From an uncultured SAR86 cluster bacterium (GTDB taxonomy: Bacteria > Pseudomonadota > Gammaproteobacteria > Magnimaribacterales > Magnimaribacteraceae): a DNA stretch of 53,026 nt. The translations under genes and the position numbers were made by a program. The notes under the pieces were generated by a model. It saw only the letters and a list, made by a program, of their open reading frames with translations. It searched no databases and was not told the origin of the DNA. Positions 35,001-44,329 of this stretch are shown here, one piece after another. Within the stretch, counting starts at the first letter, position 1, and every line of letters starts with the position of its first letter. The stretch spans positions 1 through 53,026 of the forward strand of contig CABYCU010000006.1 of the NCBI GenBank assembly GCA_902517565.1. Direction: 5' to 3'.

Positions 35001-35723
35001 ATGGGAAAACAGGATAATATTTTTGAAGGAGGTAATTTAAGCGGTTTGCCTTTTACTTTCAATCAAGAAGTTACGGATGTTTTTGAAGATATGATAGACA
35101 GGTCTGTTCCAGGGTATAAAACTAGCTTAAGCTTAATTACTTATAATACTAAAAAACACTACCAACCAAAGACACACTGTTACGACATTGGCTGCTCACT
35201 AGGTGCATCAAGTTTATCAATACTTAAAGGTGCAAAGGATGCAAAGATCATAGCAATTGATAACTCTTCTGCAATGATAGAAGAATGCGAAAAGAGATAT
35301 AAAGGATTAGAGCAATATAAGGCTATTTCCTTTAGAGAGGAAGATATTACAGAGAGTACATTAACAAATGCATCTGTAATTGTAGTCAATTATGTAATTC
35401 AATTTCTAAATCTACGGCAGAGGGATGCTCTTATTAAGAAGATCTATGATGCCCTTATTCCAAAAGGAGTTTTAATTCTTTCTGAAAAAGTTCATTATGA
35501 GAATAGATATGAGACGGAAAGAGTTTTTCAGATACACCATAATTTTAAATCTTCAAACGGCTATACGGATCTAGAAATTTCAGGAAAAAGAGACTCTTTG
35601 GAAGGCGTTTTAGTAACAGAGAGTGAAGAAGATCATATTTCCAGAGCTAAAAGTTCAGGTTTTATTACCTCTGAAAAGATTTTATCTAATCTCAATTTTA
35701 GGACTTTTAAGTTCACAAAGTGA
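35001..35723 (+). CDS. cmoA: Carboxy-S-adenosyl-L-methionine synthase CmoA
   Basis: CmoA makes carboxy-SAM from SAM and prephenate for wobble-uridine modification of tRNA. The 240-residue methyltransferase-fold protein shows FNQEVTDVFEDMIDRSVPGY at the N terminus, the SAM-binding YDIGCSLGASSLSIL and the acidic IAIDNSSAM loop, then VVNYVIQFL. It overlaps cmoB by four bases (GTGA at 35720-35723). Confidence 0.96.
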   Translation: MGKQDNIFEGGNLSGLPFTFNQEVTDVFEDMIDRSVPGYKTSLSLITYNTKKHYQPKTHCYDIGCSLGASSLSILKGAKDAKIIAIDNSSAMIEECEKRYKGLEQYKAISFREEDITESTLTNASVIVVNYVIQFLNLRQRDALIKKIYDALIPKGVLILSEKVHYENRYETERVFQIHHNFKSSNGYTDLEISGKRDSLEGVLVTESEEDHISRAKSSGFITSEKILSNLNFRTFKFTK

Positions 35724-36658
35724 GTATGTTTATTTCTGAAGAAGTAGAAAAGTTATCTCAAGATTACCTAGAGAATCCTTTTGGCAAGAAGAAAGATAAA
35801 AGAATCGAAGGCTGGTTAGAAATAATAAAAGCATTACCTCAGCCGGATAACATTCAGGTCGAATTACTTAGTGAAGTGAGCGTAAACTTTCATTGCAATG
35901 ATAGTAGGGGACTCGAAGAAAAATTATTGCTACTTCTTCCTTGGAGGAAGGGCCCATTTAAAGTTAATGAAATTTTTATAGATAGTGAATGGGACTCTGG
36001 AAAGAAGTGGGAGAGATTTTTAAAGCTTAATTTAGACCTTAAAGGTAAATCAATCCTTGATGTAGGTTCAGGAAATGGCTACTACGCATTTCGTTCCATA
36101 GGTTTAGGAGCTGAACAAATTTTATGCTTAGAGCCCAACTTAATGCATGTTTCTCAATTTGCCGCCATTAATCATTTTGTAGATTCTAAAATGATTCGAA
36201 TGATTCCAGAGCGCTTAGAGAACTCAAGTTTAGAAAATTCAGATTTCGACCTAATTTTTAGTATGGGTCTTTTATATCATCAACGAAATCCAAAACAACA
36301 CTTATATGACCTTAGAAATTTACTTTCAAAAAAGGGAAGGGTTATTCTTGAGACGATAGTGTCTCCGAAGGAGTATGGAGTAGCCCTTGAGCCTAAAGAG
36401 GCTAAATATGCCTCTATGCCAAATGTACATTACCTTCATACTGACTTTGGATGTAAGTTACTTTTTAAAGAACTAGGCTTGAGAGTTATTGCAGAAAGTG
36501 CACCTGAACTTACTTCTGAAGAAGAACAAAGAAAGACCATATGGATGCCATTTAAATCATTTGAGTCAGCTTTAAACCAAGATAACAAGTCCCTAACTAT
36601 AGAGGGGTATCCGGCACCAGCAAGAAAGTTTTATGTATTAGAAGATTCAGGAATCTGA
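35720..36658 (+). CDS. cmoB: tRNA U34 carboxymethyltransferase CmoB
   Basis: CmoB transfers the carboxymethyl group from carboxy-SAM to 5-hydroxyuridine-34, giving cmo5U in tRNA. The 312-residue protein contains LLPWRKGPFKVNEIFIDSEW, the SAM motif ILDVGSGNGYYAFR, and FSMGLLYHQRNPKQHL. The start is GTG at 35720, coupled to cmoA; an ATG two codons later is an alternative. The 3' end overlaps convergent recG by 12 bp. Confidence 0.95.
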   Translation: MSMFISEEVEKLSQDYLENPFGKKKDKRIEGWLEIIKALPQPDNIQVELLSEVSVNFHCNDSRGLEEKLLLLLPWRKGPFKVNEIFIDSEWDSGKKWERFLKLNLDLKGKSILDVGSGNGYYAFRSIGLGAEQILCLEPNLMHVSQFAAINHFVDSKMIRMIPERLENSSLENSDFDLIFSMGLLYHQRNPKQHLYDLRNLLSKKGRVILETIVSPKEYGVALEPKEAKYASMPNVHYLHTDFGCKLLFKELGLRVIAESAPELTSEEEQRKTIWMPFKSFESALNQDNKSLTIEGYPAPARKFYVLEDSGI

Positions 36659-38731
36659 GTAATCTACTCTATTGCCAATCCATCTTTCTACTAATGTCTT
36701 TGCAAAATCTTTATCATTTTTTCCTAGTTCTAGAGCTTCTTCTTGAGCATCAAGAAGCAGATTAGAATCTCTTATTGGATTTGCTATTTTCAGGTCCATT
36801 AATCCAGATTGCCTAATTCCATAAATATCACCGGCACCCCTAAGTTCTAGATCTTTTTCCGCAATTTGGAAGCCATCAGTAGTTGCTTCCATAGTTTTGA
36901 TTCTTTCTTCTGCCAGTCCAGATAGAGGCTCTTTGTACAAAAGCAGGCAATGAGAATCTGTATTAGCCTTTCTGCCAACTCTTCCTCTTAATTGATGTAA
37001 TTGTGATAAACCTAATCTTTCAGGATTTTCTATAATCATTAAAGTAGCTTCTGGAACATCTACTCCAACTTCGATAACTGTGGTGCATACTAAAAGTTGA
37101 ATATCTCCTTTTCTAAATTTTTCTATCACAGAATCTTTCTGATCCTTTTTTAGTCTGCCATGCACGAGTCCTACTTTTAGCTTAGGGAGAGCAGTAGAAA
37201 TTTCTTTATATAATTCTTCTGCAGACTGGGCTTCTAATTCGTCAGAATCTTCTATTAAGGTACATACCCAATAAGCCCTTTTGCCAGTTAAGCAAACTTC
37301 TTCTACCCTCTTTATAACTTTCTCCCTATATGAGTCTGGCCTAGAAGAAGTCTGAACAGGGTTTCTTCCAGGAGGAAGTTCATCAATAATTGACGTTTCT
37401 AGAGATCCATAAACGGTCATTGCAAGTGTTCTAGGAATTGGTGTGGCAGTCATGATGAGCTGATGTGGACTCTGATTTTCTTTTCCTCCTTTTTCTAACA
37501 TAGAGAATCTTTGATGGACACCAAATCTATGTTGTTCATCAATAATAGTTAGGCCAAGATTCTTAAATTCGATACCTTCCTGAAAGATTGCATGTGTACC
37601 AATAAGAATATCTATTGTGCCTTTCGCTAGATGTTCTACTATTTGTTTTCTTTCTTTTGCCTTTGCGGATCCAGTAAGTAACATCACATTTATTCCTAGA
37701 TCTTCAAACCAGTTAGAGAAGGATGTGAGGTGCTGTTCTGCTAGTATTTCAGTAGGACACAAAATTGCAGTTTGATAATCATTTGATTGTGCATGCAAGG
37801 CTGCCAAAGCTCCCACAAGTGTTTTTCCTGATCCAACATCACCTTGCAATAGTCTCCTCATAGGGATCTTATCTAATAAATCACCAGAAATTTCTTTCCA
37901 TACTTTATTTTGTGCATTTGTTAGGTCAAAGGGTAAAGACTCCAGAAAATCATCTTCACGTAGTGATATTTCGGTCATTGAGGGTCCAGTTCTTCCTTCA
38001 AGCTCATTTTTTAAAATACCAGCACAGAGCATATGGGCCACCAGTTCTTCTTTTATGAGAACTTGCTGAGCTGGATGCTTACCCTCAATTAACTCGATTA
38101 GATTAGTCTCAACAGGAGGTTTATGAAGAAATTTAAGGGTTTCCAGGAGATTACCGTATTTAGAATATTCTTTTTTCTCGGATTCTTCTTTCAATAGATT
38201 ATTTTTATCGCAGTATTCTAAGGAGTTCTCAATTATCTTTTTTAATTTATTTTGCTGTAGACCAGAAGTTGTTGGGTATATCGGAGTGAGGTTCTTTTCT
38301 ATTTCAATAGAATCTTCTTTCTCAAATACTTGATATTGAGGGTGTATCATCTGTTTTCCATTTGGACCGGGAGTAATAGTTCCATAACACCTAATCATCT
38401 TTCCTTTCTCTAGGGCTTTATGTTGAGCCATGGCAAAATTGAACATTCTCATAGTTAATTTTCCTGTACCGTCATAAATCTCAGAAAAAAGCATTCTCCT
38501 TCCTCTGAACACCACTGTTGATTTCATTATTTCGCCTTCAATTAAAACAGGAGTTTGATAACTAGCATCAGTTATAGGTGTAATATAACTTCTATCTTCG
38601 TAGCGAAAAGGAAGATGGAAGGCGGCGTCCGAGATAGAAAATATCCCTAAATTATTTAATGAACTCTCACCTTTTGGGCCTACACCTTTTAGATTCTGAA
38701 TTGATTGAAGATCTTTAAATTCTTCATTCAT
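36647..38731 (-). CDS. recG: ATP-dependent DNA helicase RecG
   Basis: RecG remodels stalled forks and Holliday junctions. The 694-residue protein has the N-terminal wedge/OB domain (about 60-140, with MRMFNF and GKMIRCYGTITPG). The SF2 motor follows: Walker A GDVGSGKT (297-304), DEQH box (398-401), MTATPIPRT, and C-terminal motifs VCTTVIEVGVDVPEATLMIIE and QLRGRVGR. The length is normal. It follows ridA by 3 bp at the end of the gmk-rpoZ-spoT-ridA-recG series. Confidence 0.97.
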   Translation of the reverse strand: MNEEFKDLQSIQNLKGVGPKGESSLNNLGIFSISDAAFHLPFRYEDRSYITPITDASYQTPVLIEGEIMKSTVVFRGRRMLFSEIYDGTGKLTMRMFNFAMAQHKALEKGKMIRCYGTITPGPNGKQMIHPQYQVFEKEDSIEIEKNLTPIYPTTSGLQQNKLKKIIENSLEYCDKNNLLKEESEKKEYSKYGNLLETLKFLHKPPVETNLIELIEGKHPAQQVLIKEELVAHMLCAGILKNELEGRTGPSMTEISLREDDFLESLPFDLTNAQNKVWKEISGDLLDKIPMRRLLQGDVGSGKTLVGALAALHAQSNDYQTAILCPTEILAEQHLTSFSNWFEDLGINVMLLTGSAKAKERKQIVEHLAKGTIDILIGTHAIFQEGIEFKNLGLTIIDEQHRFGVHQRFSMLEKGGKENQSPHQLIMTATPIPRTLAMTVYGSLETSIIDELPPGRNPVQTSSRPDSYREKVIKRVEEVCLTGKRAYWVCTLIEDSDELEAQSAEELYKEISTALPKLKVGLVHGRLKKDQKDSVIEKFRKGDIQLLVCTTVIEVGVDVPEATLMIIENPERLGLSQLHQLRGRVGRKANTDSHCLLLYKEPLSGLAEERIKTMEATTDGFQIAEKDLELRGAGDIYGIRQSGLMDLKIANPIRDSNLLLDAQEEALELGKNDKDFAKTLVERWIGNRVDYSDS

Positions 38732-38734
38732 TTT

Positions 38735-39115
38735 CTATATTGTCTTGGCTAGAATAGCCTCGACTTCAATAGAAGAATCTAAAGGCAATCGAGCTACTTG
38801 AAGAGCAGCCCTTGCTGGAAACGGTTCATCAAAAAGTTCTTTCATGACCTCGTTTACTAAATTGAATAAACTAAGGTCTTGTAAAGAGACATTGAGCTTA
38901 ACTATATGATTAAGATCAAGATCTACTTCCTGACAAAGAGCTTCAATATTTTTAAAAACTTGACGTATTTGGTTTTCATCCCCTTCAACAAGTTTCATGC
39001 TATCAGGATCTAGAGGGATTTGGCCGGATAAGAATATTAAGTTTTCAGTTTCAATGCCTTGAGAGTAAGGCCCTATAGCTTCTGGAGCATTTTTTGTACT
39101 TATTTTCTTCTTCAT
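38735..39115 (-). CDS. ridA: RidA family enamine/imine deaminase
   Basis: RidA hydrolyses reactive enamine and imine intermediates from PLP enzymes. I use the ATG at 39113-39115 (126 residues, normal length); an upstream in-frame start would overlap spoT. The signature blocks are APEAIGPYSQGI, FLSGQIPLDPDS, and FPARAALQVARLPLDSSIEVEAIA-like at the C terminus, with the substrate-binding Arg in ARAALQVARLP. It follows spoT by 2 bp, as in most gammaproteobacteria. Confidence 0.95.
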   Translation of the reverse strand: MKKKISTKNAPEAIGPYSQGIETENLIFLSGQIPLDPDSMKLVEGDENQIRQVFKNIEALCQEVDLDLNHIVKLNVSLQDLSLFNLVNEVMKELFDEPFPARAALQVARLPLDSSIEVEAILAKTI

Positions 39116-39117
39116 AA

Positions 39118-41262
39118 TTAATGCATCGCCGTTGCTTGCCTCATTTCCCAATCATGGATACGATTTACTGAGACAATATTATTTAAGGTTCTTGTTTTTC
39201 TTAAGATTTTAGAAAGATGTAGCCTATTAGTAACTTCTAGATCTAATATAAATTCATGCATGCCTGTATTAATTTCCATAGTCTGAATAGAAGCTATATT
39301 TGTTTCTTGACTAGTTATTGCTGAAGCCAAATTAGCCAACAGACCGGGTTCATCTTTTGCTACTACTTTGATTTGAACTATAAAGGATTTCCCTGCCGAT
39401 TCACCCCAATTCACAGGAAAACACTGTTGAGGATCCTCCCTTACTGAAAGAATATTTTTGCATCTTTCCTGATGGACTACTAATCCCCTCTCAGCTGTAA
39501 AGTGTCCAATTACAGAGTCTCCTGGTATAGGTTTGCAGCACACTGCGTAATTTACTATTAAGCCTTCAGAGCCAGTGATTTCCAAAGGAACAATTTCTCT
39601 ATCCTTAACTTCATGCGTGTCCTTAAGAAATCCAATTATTTGCTGAGCAACTATATTACCTACTCTTAAACCTAAGCCTATTTCTTCAAGTAGCCTATTT
39701 AGACTTCTTACACCTATTTTGTTCAAGACATTTCTGAGCTCACCTTTTTCTATGTCTCTGAGTTTTATATTCATATTAGCAAGTGATTGATCGAGTAATT
39801 TTTTACCAAACTTTCTAGCTTCAGAAGTTTTAAGGTTACTCAAGTAATGTCTTATGCTATTTCTTGCTCTTGGAGTAACAGCAAAGTTTAACCAAGCAGG
39901 TGACGTTTGAGGTACCTTTTCAGTTAGTATTTCCACAGTTTGTCCGCTCTCTAGCGGGACGCTTAAAGGGGCAAGTCTCTTATTAATTCTGCATGCTCGA
40001 CAGCGGTGGCCAACATCAGTATGAACAGCGTAAGCAAAATCTATAGCTGTAGAGCCGCCCGACATCTCAATTATCTCTCCTTGAGGAGTAAAAACATATA
40101 TTTCATCTGGAAATATGTCAGTTTTTACAGATTCAATAAACTCTTCTGTAGATTCGTAGTTATCTCTCATTTCAAGAAGGCCAGCAACCCATCTTCTTGC
40201 TCTAATTTGTGGACTTGTATCAGATTTACTTCCTGACTTGTATAACCAATGAGACGCTATCCCATTTTCAGCCATATCATTCATTTCTTGAGTTTTAATC
40301 TGTACTTCAACAGGAAATCCTTTTAATCCCACTACGCCTGTATGTAAGGATTGATAACCATTCGACTTAGGAATAGCTATGTAGTCTTTGAATCTTCCTT
40401 CAACTGGTTTATACAGGTTATGTATATGTCCTAGCGTGCGGTAGCAATTTTCAGGTGTGTCTACTATGATTTTTATTGCATAAACATCCATTATTTCTTC
40501 AAAAGATCGATGTCTTGTTTTCATTTTTCTGTAAATGCTATAGATATGTTTTTCTCTTCCTTCAACCAAAGCTGGTATACCTTGATCTAGAAGTTTTTTG
40601 CTTAACTCTTTTTGAATTTTATTGAGGGTTCTTTTTTGTCCTCCTCTGTTCTTCTTAACGGCAGCAGTCAGTCTTTCATGCCTAGTAGGGTAGATAATTT
40701 TGAAAGCTAAATCCTCAAGCTCGCGATAGACATTATTCATACCTATTCTGTGTGCTATTGGAGCGTATATTTCTAAGGTTTCTTTGGCAATCTTTAGCTG
40801 TTTTTCCCTATCTAAATATAAAAGCGTCCTCATGTTATGTAGCCTGTCTGCAAGTTTCACAACTATAACTCGGATATCTTTGGACATAGCCAGAACCATC
40901 TTTTGAAGATTTTCTGCTTGTTCTTCTGTTCGGTTAGATATGGAAAGCTTATCTAGTTTACTAACACCATCTACAAGCTCCGCTACTTCCTTGTTGAATT
41001 TCTTTTCTATGATGCTTTTTGGTACGCCCGTATCTTCAATCACATCATGCAGCATCGCAGCCGAGAGACTGTCTTCATCCATCCTGAAAGAGCTTAATAT
41101 AGAAGCTACAGCTATTGGATGTGTAACATAAGGATCGCCACTTGACCTAAACTGGCCAGAATGAGCTTCGCAAGCAAAGTTGTAAGCTTTATTAACTTGT
41201 TGGACTTTCTTAGGATCTAAGTAATCCGAAAGTTTCTTTGATAAGGCTCCAATTGATTCCAT
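39118..41262 (-). CDS. spoT: Bifunctional (p)ppGpp synthetase/hydrolase SpoT
   Basis: A 714-residue RSH protein controlling the stringent response. The HD hydrolase domain is intact (YVTHPIAVA, AAMLHDVIEDTG, KLADRLHNMRTL). The synthetase domain has IMDVYAIKIIV and DYIAIPKSNGYQSLHTGV, so both activities are plausible. A TGS domain (DEIYVFTPQGEI), a zinc-finger-like CC segment (VCCKPIPGD) and a C-terminal ACT domain follow. Its ATG lies against a nested inverted repeat in the rpoZ-spoT spacer, which may affect initiation. Confidence 0.96.
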   Translation of the reverse strand: MESIGALSKKLSDYLDPKKVQQVNKAYNFACEAHSGQFRSSGDPYVTHPIAVASILSSFRMDEDSLSAAMLHDVIEDTGVPKSIIEKKFNKEVAELVDGVSKLDKLSISNRTEEQAENLQKMVLAMSKDIRVIVVKLADRLHNMRTLLYLDREKQLKIAKETLEIYAPIAHRIGMNNVYRELEDLAFKIIYPTRHERLTAAVKKNRGGQKRTLNKIQKELSKKLLDQGIPALVEGREKHIYSIYRKMKTRHRSFEEIMDVYAIKIIVDTPENCYRTLGHIHNLYKPVEGRFKDYIAIPKSNGYQSLHTGVVGLKGFPVEVQIKTQEMNDMAENGIASHWLYKSGSKSDTSPQIRARRWVAGLLEMRDNYESTEEFIESVKTDIFPDEIYVFTPQGEIIEMSGGSTAIDFAYAVHTDVGHRCRACRINKRLAPLSVPLESGQTVEILTEKVPQTSPAWLNFAVTPRARNSIRHYLSNLKTSEARKFGKKLLDQSLANMNIKLRDIEKGELRNVLNKIGVRSLNRLLEEIGLGLRVGNIVAQQIIGFLKDTHEVKDREIVPLEITGSEGLIVNYAVCCKPIPGDSVIGHFTAERGLVVHQERCKNILSVREDPQQCFPVNWGESAGKSFIVQIKVVAKDEPGLLANLASAITSQETNIASIQTMEINTGMHEFILDLEVTNRLHLSKILRKTRTLNNIVSVNRIHDWEMRQATAMH

Positions 41263-41312
41263 AACATTAATTTAACAGAGATAGAGTATCTCTGTTTTAG
41301 TATTTAATGTTA
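41262..41312 (-). promoter_or_regulatory. Nested inverted repeat in the spoT leader
   Basis: The inner arms ACAGAGATA (41275-41283) and TATCTCTGT (41287-41295) are perfect, with a 3-base loop. The outer arms TAACATTAA (41262-41270) and TTAATGTTA (41304-41312) are also exact complements. The outer arm touches the spoT start codon. The structure could end the rpoZ transcript, although no U-tract follows on the minus strand, or hide the spoT ribosome site. Confidence 0.55.
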
Positions 41313-41326
41313 ATTTTTTAAGACTT

Positions 41327-41599
41327 TTAAGATTGTGGTAAGTCTTCAGCAGATAGCTCTTCAGAAAACTCCTGTTCTAAGTCAGCTATATCTACCTTCA
41401 GATCATTGATATTATCGATAGTAACTGTGCCTGCTTCTATTTCTCTTAAGGCCATGACCGTTGGCTTATCATCTTCCCATTCTAATGTAGGACGTCTGCC
41501 GCCAGTAGCTAATTGTCTCGCTCTTTTCGCAGCAAGTATGATTAGCTCATATCTTGTGCTTACTTTTTCTAATGCTTCTTCAACAGTAATTCTAGCCAT
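41327..41599 (-). CDS. rpoZ: RNA polymerase omega subunit
   Basis: Omega helps RNA polymerase assembly and forms part of a ppGpp site in proteobacteria. I take the ATG at 41597-41599 (90 residues), which begins MARITVEEALEKV as the family does; an upstream in-frame ATG would overlap gmk. ELIILAAKRARQLATGG and the KPTVMALREI segment are diagnostic. It sits between gmk and spoT, the standard order. Confidence 0.95.
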   Translation of the reverse strand: MARITVEEALEKVSTRYELIILAAKRARQLATGGRRPTLEWEDDKPTVMALREIEAGTVTIDNINDLKVDIADLEQEFSEELSAEDLPQS

Positions 41600-41649
41600 C
41601 TTTATATCAATTAATTGTGAGGGCTCGCATTCTAAATCAATCTTTGAGT

Positions 41650-42264
41650 TCAATCCAGTAATAGATTTAAAGAATTTCTGCTTATTTCTTGTCTTTCTCT
41701 AGAGGGTAAGTTATCTGAAAAAATAAAATTCTTTAAATCAGCCAAGGCTTCGTTGAAGTCATCATTAACTATAACTTGATTAAAATCTTTACCTATACTC
41801 ACTTCTTTTTTTGCCTCTTTTAGTCTTGTTTGTATCTCCTCGTAGGGGTCTTGAGCTCTTTTCTCAAGCCTATTTGAAAGTTCTTCGTAAGAAGGGGGGA
41901 TGATAAATATTGTCTTAGCATCTGGAAAGGTCTGCCTTACCTGAAGAGCACCTTGAATATCTAGCTCAAGGATTACATTCTCACCTTTTTCAAGAATTGA
42001 TAATACCCAGTCTTTAGGGGTACCATAGAAATTTCCAAACACCTTGGCATATTCAAGAAATTCATTTTTATTTACTCTATTAACGAATTCTTGCTGAGAA
42101 ATAAAGAAGTAAGAAACTCCATGTTCCTCTTTAAGCCTTTTTTCTCTAGTAGTGCAAGAAATGCCAAGCTTTGTCTTAGATGACTGAGGATCATCCAAGA
42201 CAGACTGTATAAGGGAAGTTTTGCCCGTTCCAGACGGTGCTGATATTACAAATAATTTGCCCAT
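41650..42264 (-). CDS. gmk: Guanylate kinase
   Basis: Gmk phosphorylates GMP to GDP. The 204-residue protein has the P-loop SAPSGTGKTS (8-17). The GMP-binding region includes CTTREKRLKEEHGVSYFFIS and EYAKVFGNFYGTP, and the ILELDIQGALQV and RLEKRAQDP motifs are present. The ATG at 42262-42264 gives normal length. It is divergent from pyrE and upstream of rpoZ; its product links to the GTP/ppGpp pool controlled by SpoT. Confidence 0.96.
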   Translation of the reverse strand: MGKLFVISAPSGTGKTSLIQSVLDDPQSSKTKLGISCTTREKRLKEEHGVSYFFISQQEFVNRVNKNEFLEYAKVFGNFYGTPKDWVLSILEKGENVILELDIQGALQVRQTFPDAKTIFIIPPSYEELSNRLEKRAQDPYEEIQTRLKEAKKEVSIGKDFNQVIVNDDFNEALADLKNFIFSDNLPSRERQEISRNSLNLLLD

Positions 42265-42323
42265 GTTTAAAAAAAGTTTATTGTAGGTGAAATATCTTTA
42301 AAATATTTAAGTTTTTAAAATTT

Positions 42324-42953
42324 ATGATTAAAAAAAACGACACTTTCTTTGAGATAGCGATAAAGTCGAATTCATTATTATTAGGTGATTTCACGTTGAA
42401 ATCAGGCAAAAAGAGCCCTTATTTCTTTAATGTTGGATCTTTTTTTTCCGAGGGTTATATTGCTCAACTTGCCGCACTATATGCTGATAAGATTATTGAT
42501 AATTCGTTAAACTTTGATGTTTTATTTGGACCCGCCTATAAAGGGATACCTCTAGTTGCAGCCATTTCTGCCTCATTGAGTTCAAAGATATCAAAGCCTA
42601 TTCCTTTTGCCTTCGATAGAAAGGAAAAAAAATCTCATGGTGAAGGGGGAATGATAGTTGGGAATCTCCAGAATAAGAAGGTTCTTGTCATAGATGATGT
42701 ACTCACAGCAGGCACTGCTCTGAAGCAATCACTTGAAATTATTTCTAATGCTGGAGGCCGTGTGACGGGATGTCTTGTTGCACTAGATAGAGAAGAAATG
42801 AGAGAAGGGATGTTTATAAGAGAAAGTATTAAGCAAGAATTTGATCTAGAAATACTTTCTCTAGCAAAAATCTCACAACTTGCCGATTTCTTTGAAAACT
42901 CCGGAAAAGATAATGAAGCATCTATAATCAAGGATTACTTAGCTAGTCAATAA
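42324..42953 (+). CDS. pyrE: Orotate phosphoribosyltransferase
   Basis: PyrE joins orotate to PRPP in pyrimidine synthesis. The 209-residue protein has the PRPP-binding motif VLVIDDVLTAGTA (120-132), the catalytic-loop sequence DRKEKKSHGEGG and the N-terminal FTLKSGKKSPYFFNVG. Its TAA overlaps the ATG of the riboflavin synthase gene by one base (TAATG at 42951-42955), so the two are translated together. Confidence 0.96.
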   Translation: MIKKNDTFFEIAIKSNSLLLGDFTLKSGKKSPYFFNVGSFFSEGYIAQLAALYADKIIDNSLNFDVLFGPAYKGIPLVAAISASLSSKISKPIPFAFDRKEKKSHGEGGMIVGNLQNKKVLVIDDVLTAGTALKQSLEIISNAGGRVTGCLVALDREEMREGMFIRESIKQEFDLEILSLAKISQLADFFENSGKDNEASIIKDYLASQ

Positions 42954-43555
42954 TGTTTACAGGAATAGTACAAGAAATCGGTTTGGTTTCTCATAAAGAG
43001 GAAACAGATGCAGGAATTACTCTTGAAATAAATACCTCTTCAAGATTTCTTAAAGATCTGAATATTGGAGCTAGTATTGCCGTCAATGGTGTGTGTTTAA
43101 CGGTCATAAATTTTTCTAAAAATAAAGTATCCTTCGATGTCATACCTGAAACATTGAGAGTAACAAACTTGAAGTTTATTTCTAAAGGATCTGAAGTCAA
43201 TTTAGAACGTTCACTGAAATTTGGAGATGAGGTGGGGGGACATATTCTTTCAGGGCATGTTTCGTGCACAGGTTATTCAAACCTAATCTACAAAGAAGAG
43301 GAAGTAGAGCTTCTAATAGAATGTCCAGAAGAATGGGTTAAATATATATTCCTGAAAGGTTATGTTGCCATAAATGGAGCTAGTTTGACGGTAGCAAAGA
43401 AGACAGATAATTCTTTTTCCGTTTTCCTAATTCCCGAAACACTGAATGCAACAAATCTTTCTAAGATTTCTGATAAAGATCTATTGAATGTAGAGGTAGA
43501 TCAGACAACATACGCAGCCGTAAAAGCTCTCGAATTCAGAAACGAAGAAAATTAA
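42953..43555 (+). CDS. ribE: Riboflavin synthase (alpha chain)
   Basis: This enzyme dismutates two 6,7-dimethyl-8-ribityllumazines to riboflavin. The 200-residue protein starts MFTGIVQEIG and has two lumazine-binding repeats, each with NGVCLTV- or NGASLTV-type motifs (about 43 and 144) and a GDEVGGHILSGHV segment. It stands beside pyrE rather than in a rib operon. Its TAA shares TTAA with convergent yqeY. Confidence 0.94.
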   Translation: MFTGIVQEIGLVSHKEETDAGITLEINTSSRFLKDLNIGASIAVNGVCLTVINFSKNKVSFDVIPETLRVTNLKFISKGSEVNLERSLKFGDEVGGHILSGHVSCTGYSNLIYKEEEVELLIECPEEWVKYIFLKGYVAINGASLTVAKKTDNSFSVFLIPETLNATNLSKISDKDLLNVEVDQTTYAAVKALEFRNEEN

Positions 43556-44004
43556 TTCTTAAGGGCTTCTTTTACAATCTTACTCACAACTCCCATATCC
43601 GCATTTCCTTGGAATTTAGATTTAAGTAATCCCATTACTTGACCCATGTCTTGTGGGCTTGAGGCGCCTGAATCATTTATTACATTAGCAACTATTTCTT
43701 TGATTTCCTCTTCTCCTAGTTGATCAGGCAAGAACTCCTCAAGAATTTTTATTTCAGATGCTTCTTTATCCGCTAATTCATCTCTACCTGCTTCATTAAA
43801 CTGAGACATAGATTCTTTTCTCTGCTTAATCATCCTTTGTAATATTTTTATAGATACTTCATCAGTTATTTCTTCTCTTGTATCTATTTCTTCTTTTTTT
43901 AATTCTGAAACAGCCATACGAAGTGTTGAAGTCTTTTCTTTGTCTCTTGCTCTCATCGAAACTTTGACAGCTTCTTCTATGAGAGGTCTTATGGTATTGG
44001 CCAT
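43552..44004 (-). CDS. yqeY: GatB/YqeY domain protein
   Basis: A 150-residue helical protein related to the C-terminal tRNA-contacting domain of GatB. MRARDKEKTSTLRMAVSELKKEEID, RMIKQRKESMSQFNEAGRDELADKE and ILEEFLPDQLGEEEI are diagnostic. Its precise role is unclear, but it is usually linked to rpsU, dnaG and rpoD. Here it follows rpsU by 12 bp, and dnaG and rpoD are not next to it. Confidence 0.93.
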   Translation of the reverse strand: MANTIRPLIEEAVKVSMRARDKEKTSTLRMAVSELKKEEIDTREEITDEVSIKILQRMIKQRKESMSQFNEAGRDELADKEASEIKILEEFLPDQLGEEEIKEIVANVINDSGASSPQDMGQVMGLLKSKFQGNADMGVVSKIVKEALKN

Positions 44005-44016
44005 GAGGCTAGGGTA

Positions 44017-44232
44017 CTAGAATCTAGGAGGTCTTCCTAATCTGTTCTTTCTTTGATTTTTTTGTTCTCTTTTGACAGCGGCAGCCTTTTTACGTTTTAG
44101 TACTGAAGTAGGTTTTTCATAAAATTCTCTTTTCCTTACTTCAGGAATAATACCGGCTTTTTCACAGGCTCTTTTGAACTTTCTAAGTCCTACGTCAAAA
44201 GATTCATTTGGTCTTATTTTTATTGATGGCAT
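44017..44232 (-). CDS. rpsU: 30S ribosomal protein S21
   Basis: A 71-residue basic ribosomal protein. I choose the ATG at 44230-44232, which gives [21 protein letters not shown]; an AAGGGG Shine-Dalgarno lies about 6 bp upstream, and the in-frame upstream codons are not conserved. The C terminus [18 protein letters not shown] is typical. It is divergent from tsaD, as in most gammaproteobacteria. Confidence 0.96.
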   Translation of the reverse strand: MPSIKIRPNESFDVGLRKFKRACEKAGIIPEVRKREFYEKPTSVLKRKKAAAVKREQKNQRKNRLGRPPRF

Positions 44233-44329
44233 AAATAACCCCTTAGGGATGCGCAATTCTATAGAACCATTTTTAATTTGGAAAGAGTTTCTTTTTTTTT
44301 ATTTTCAACGAAAATAGCTTATCTTAATT

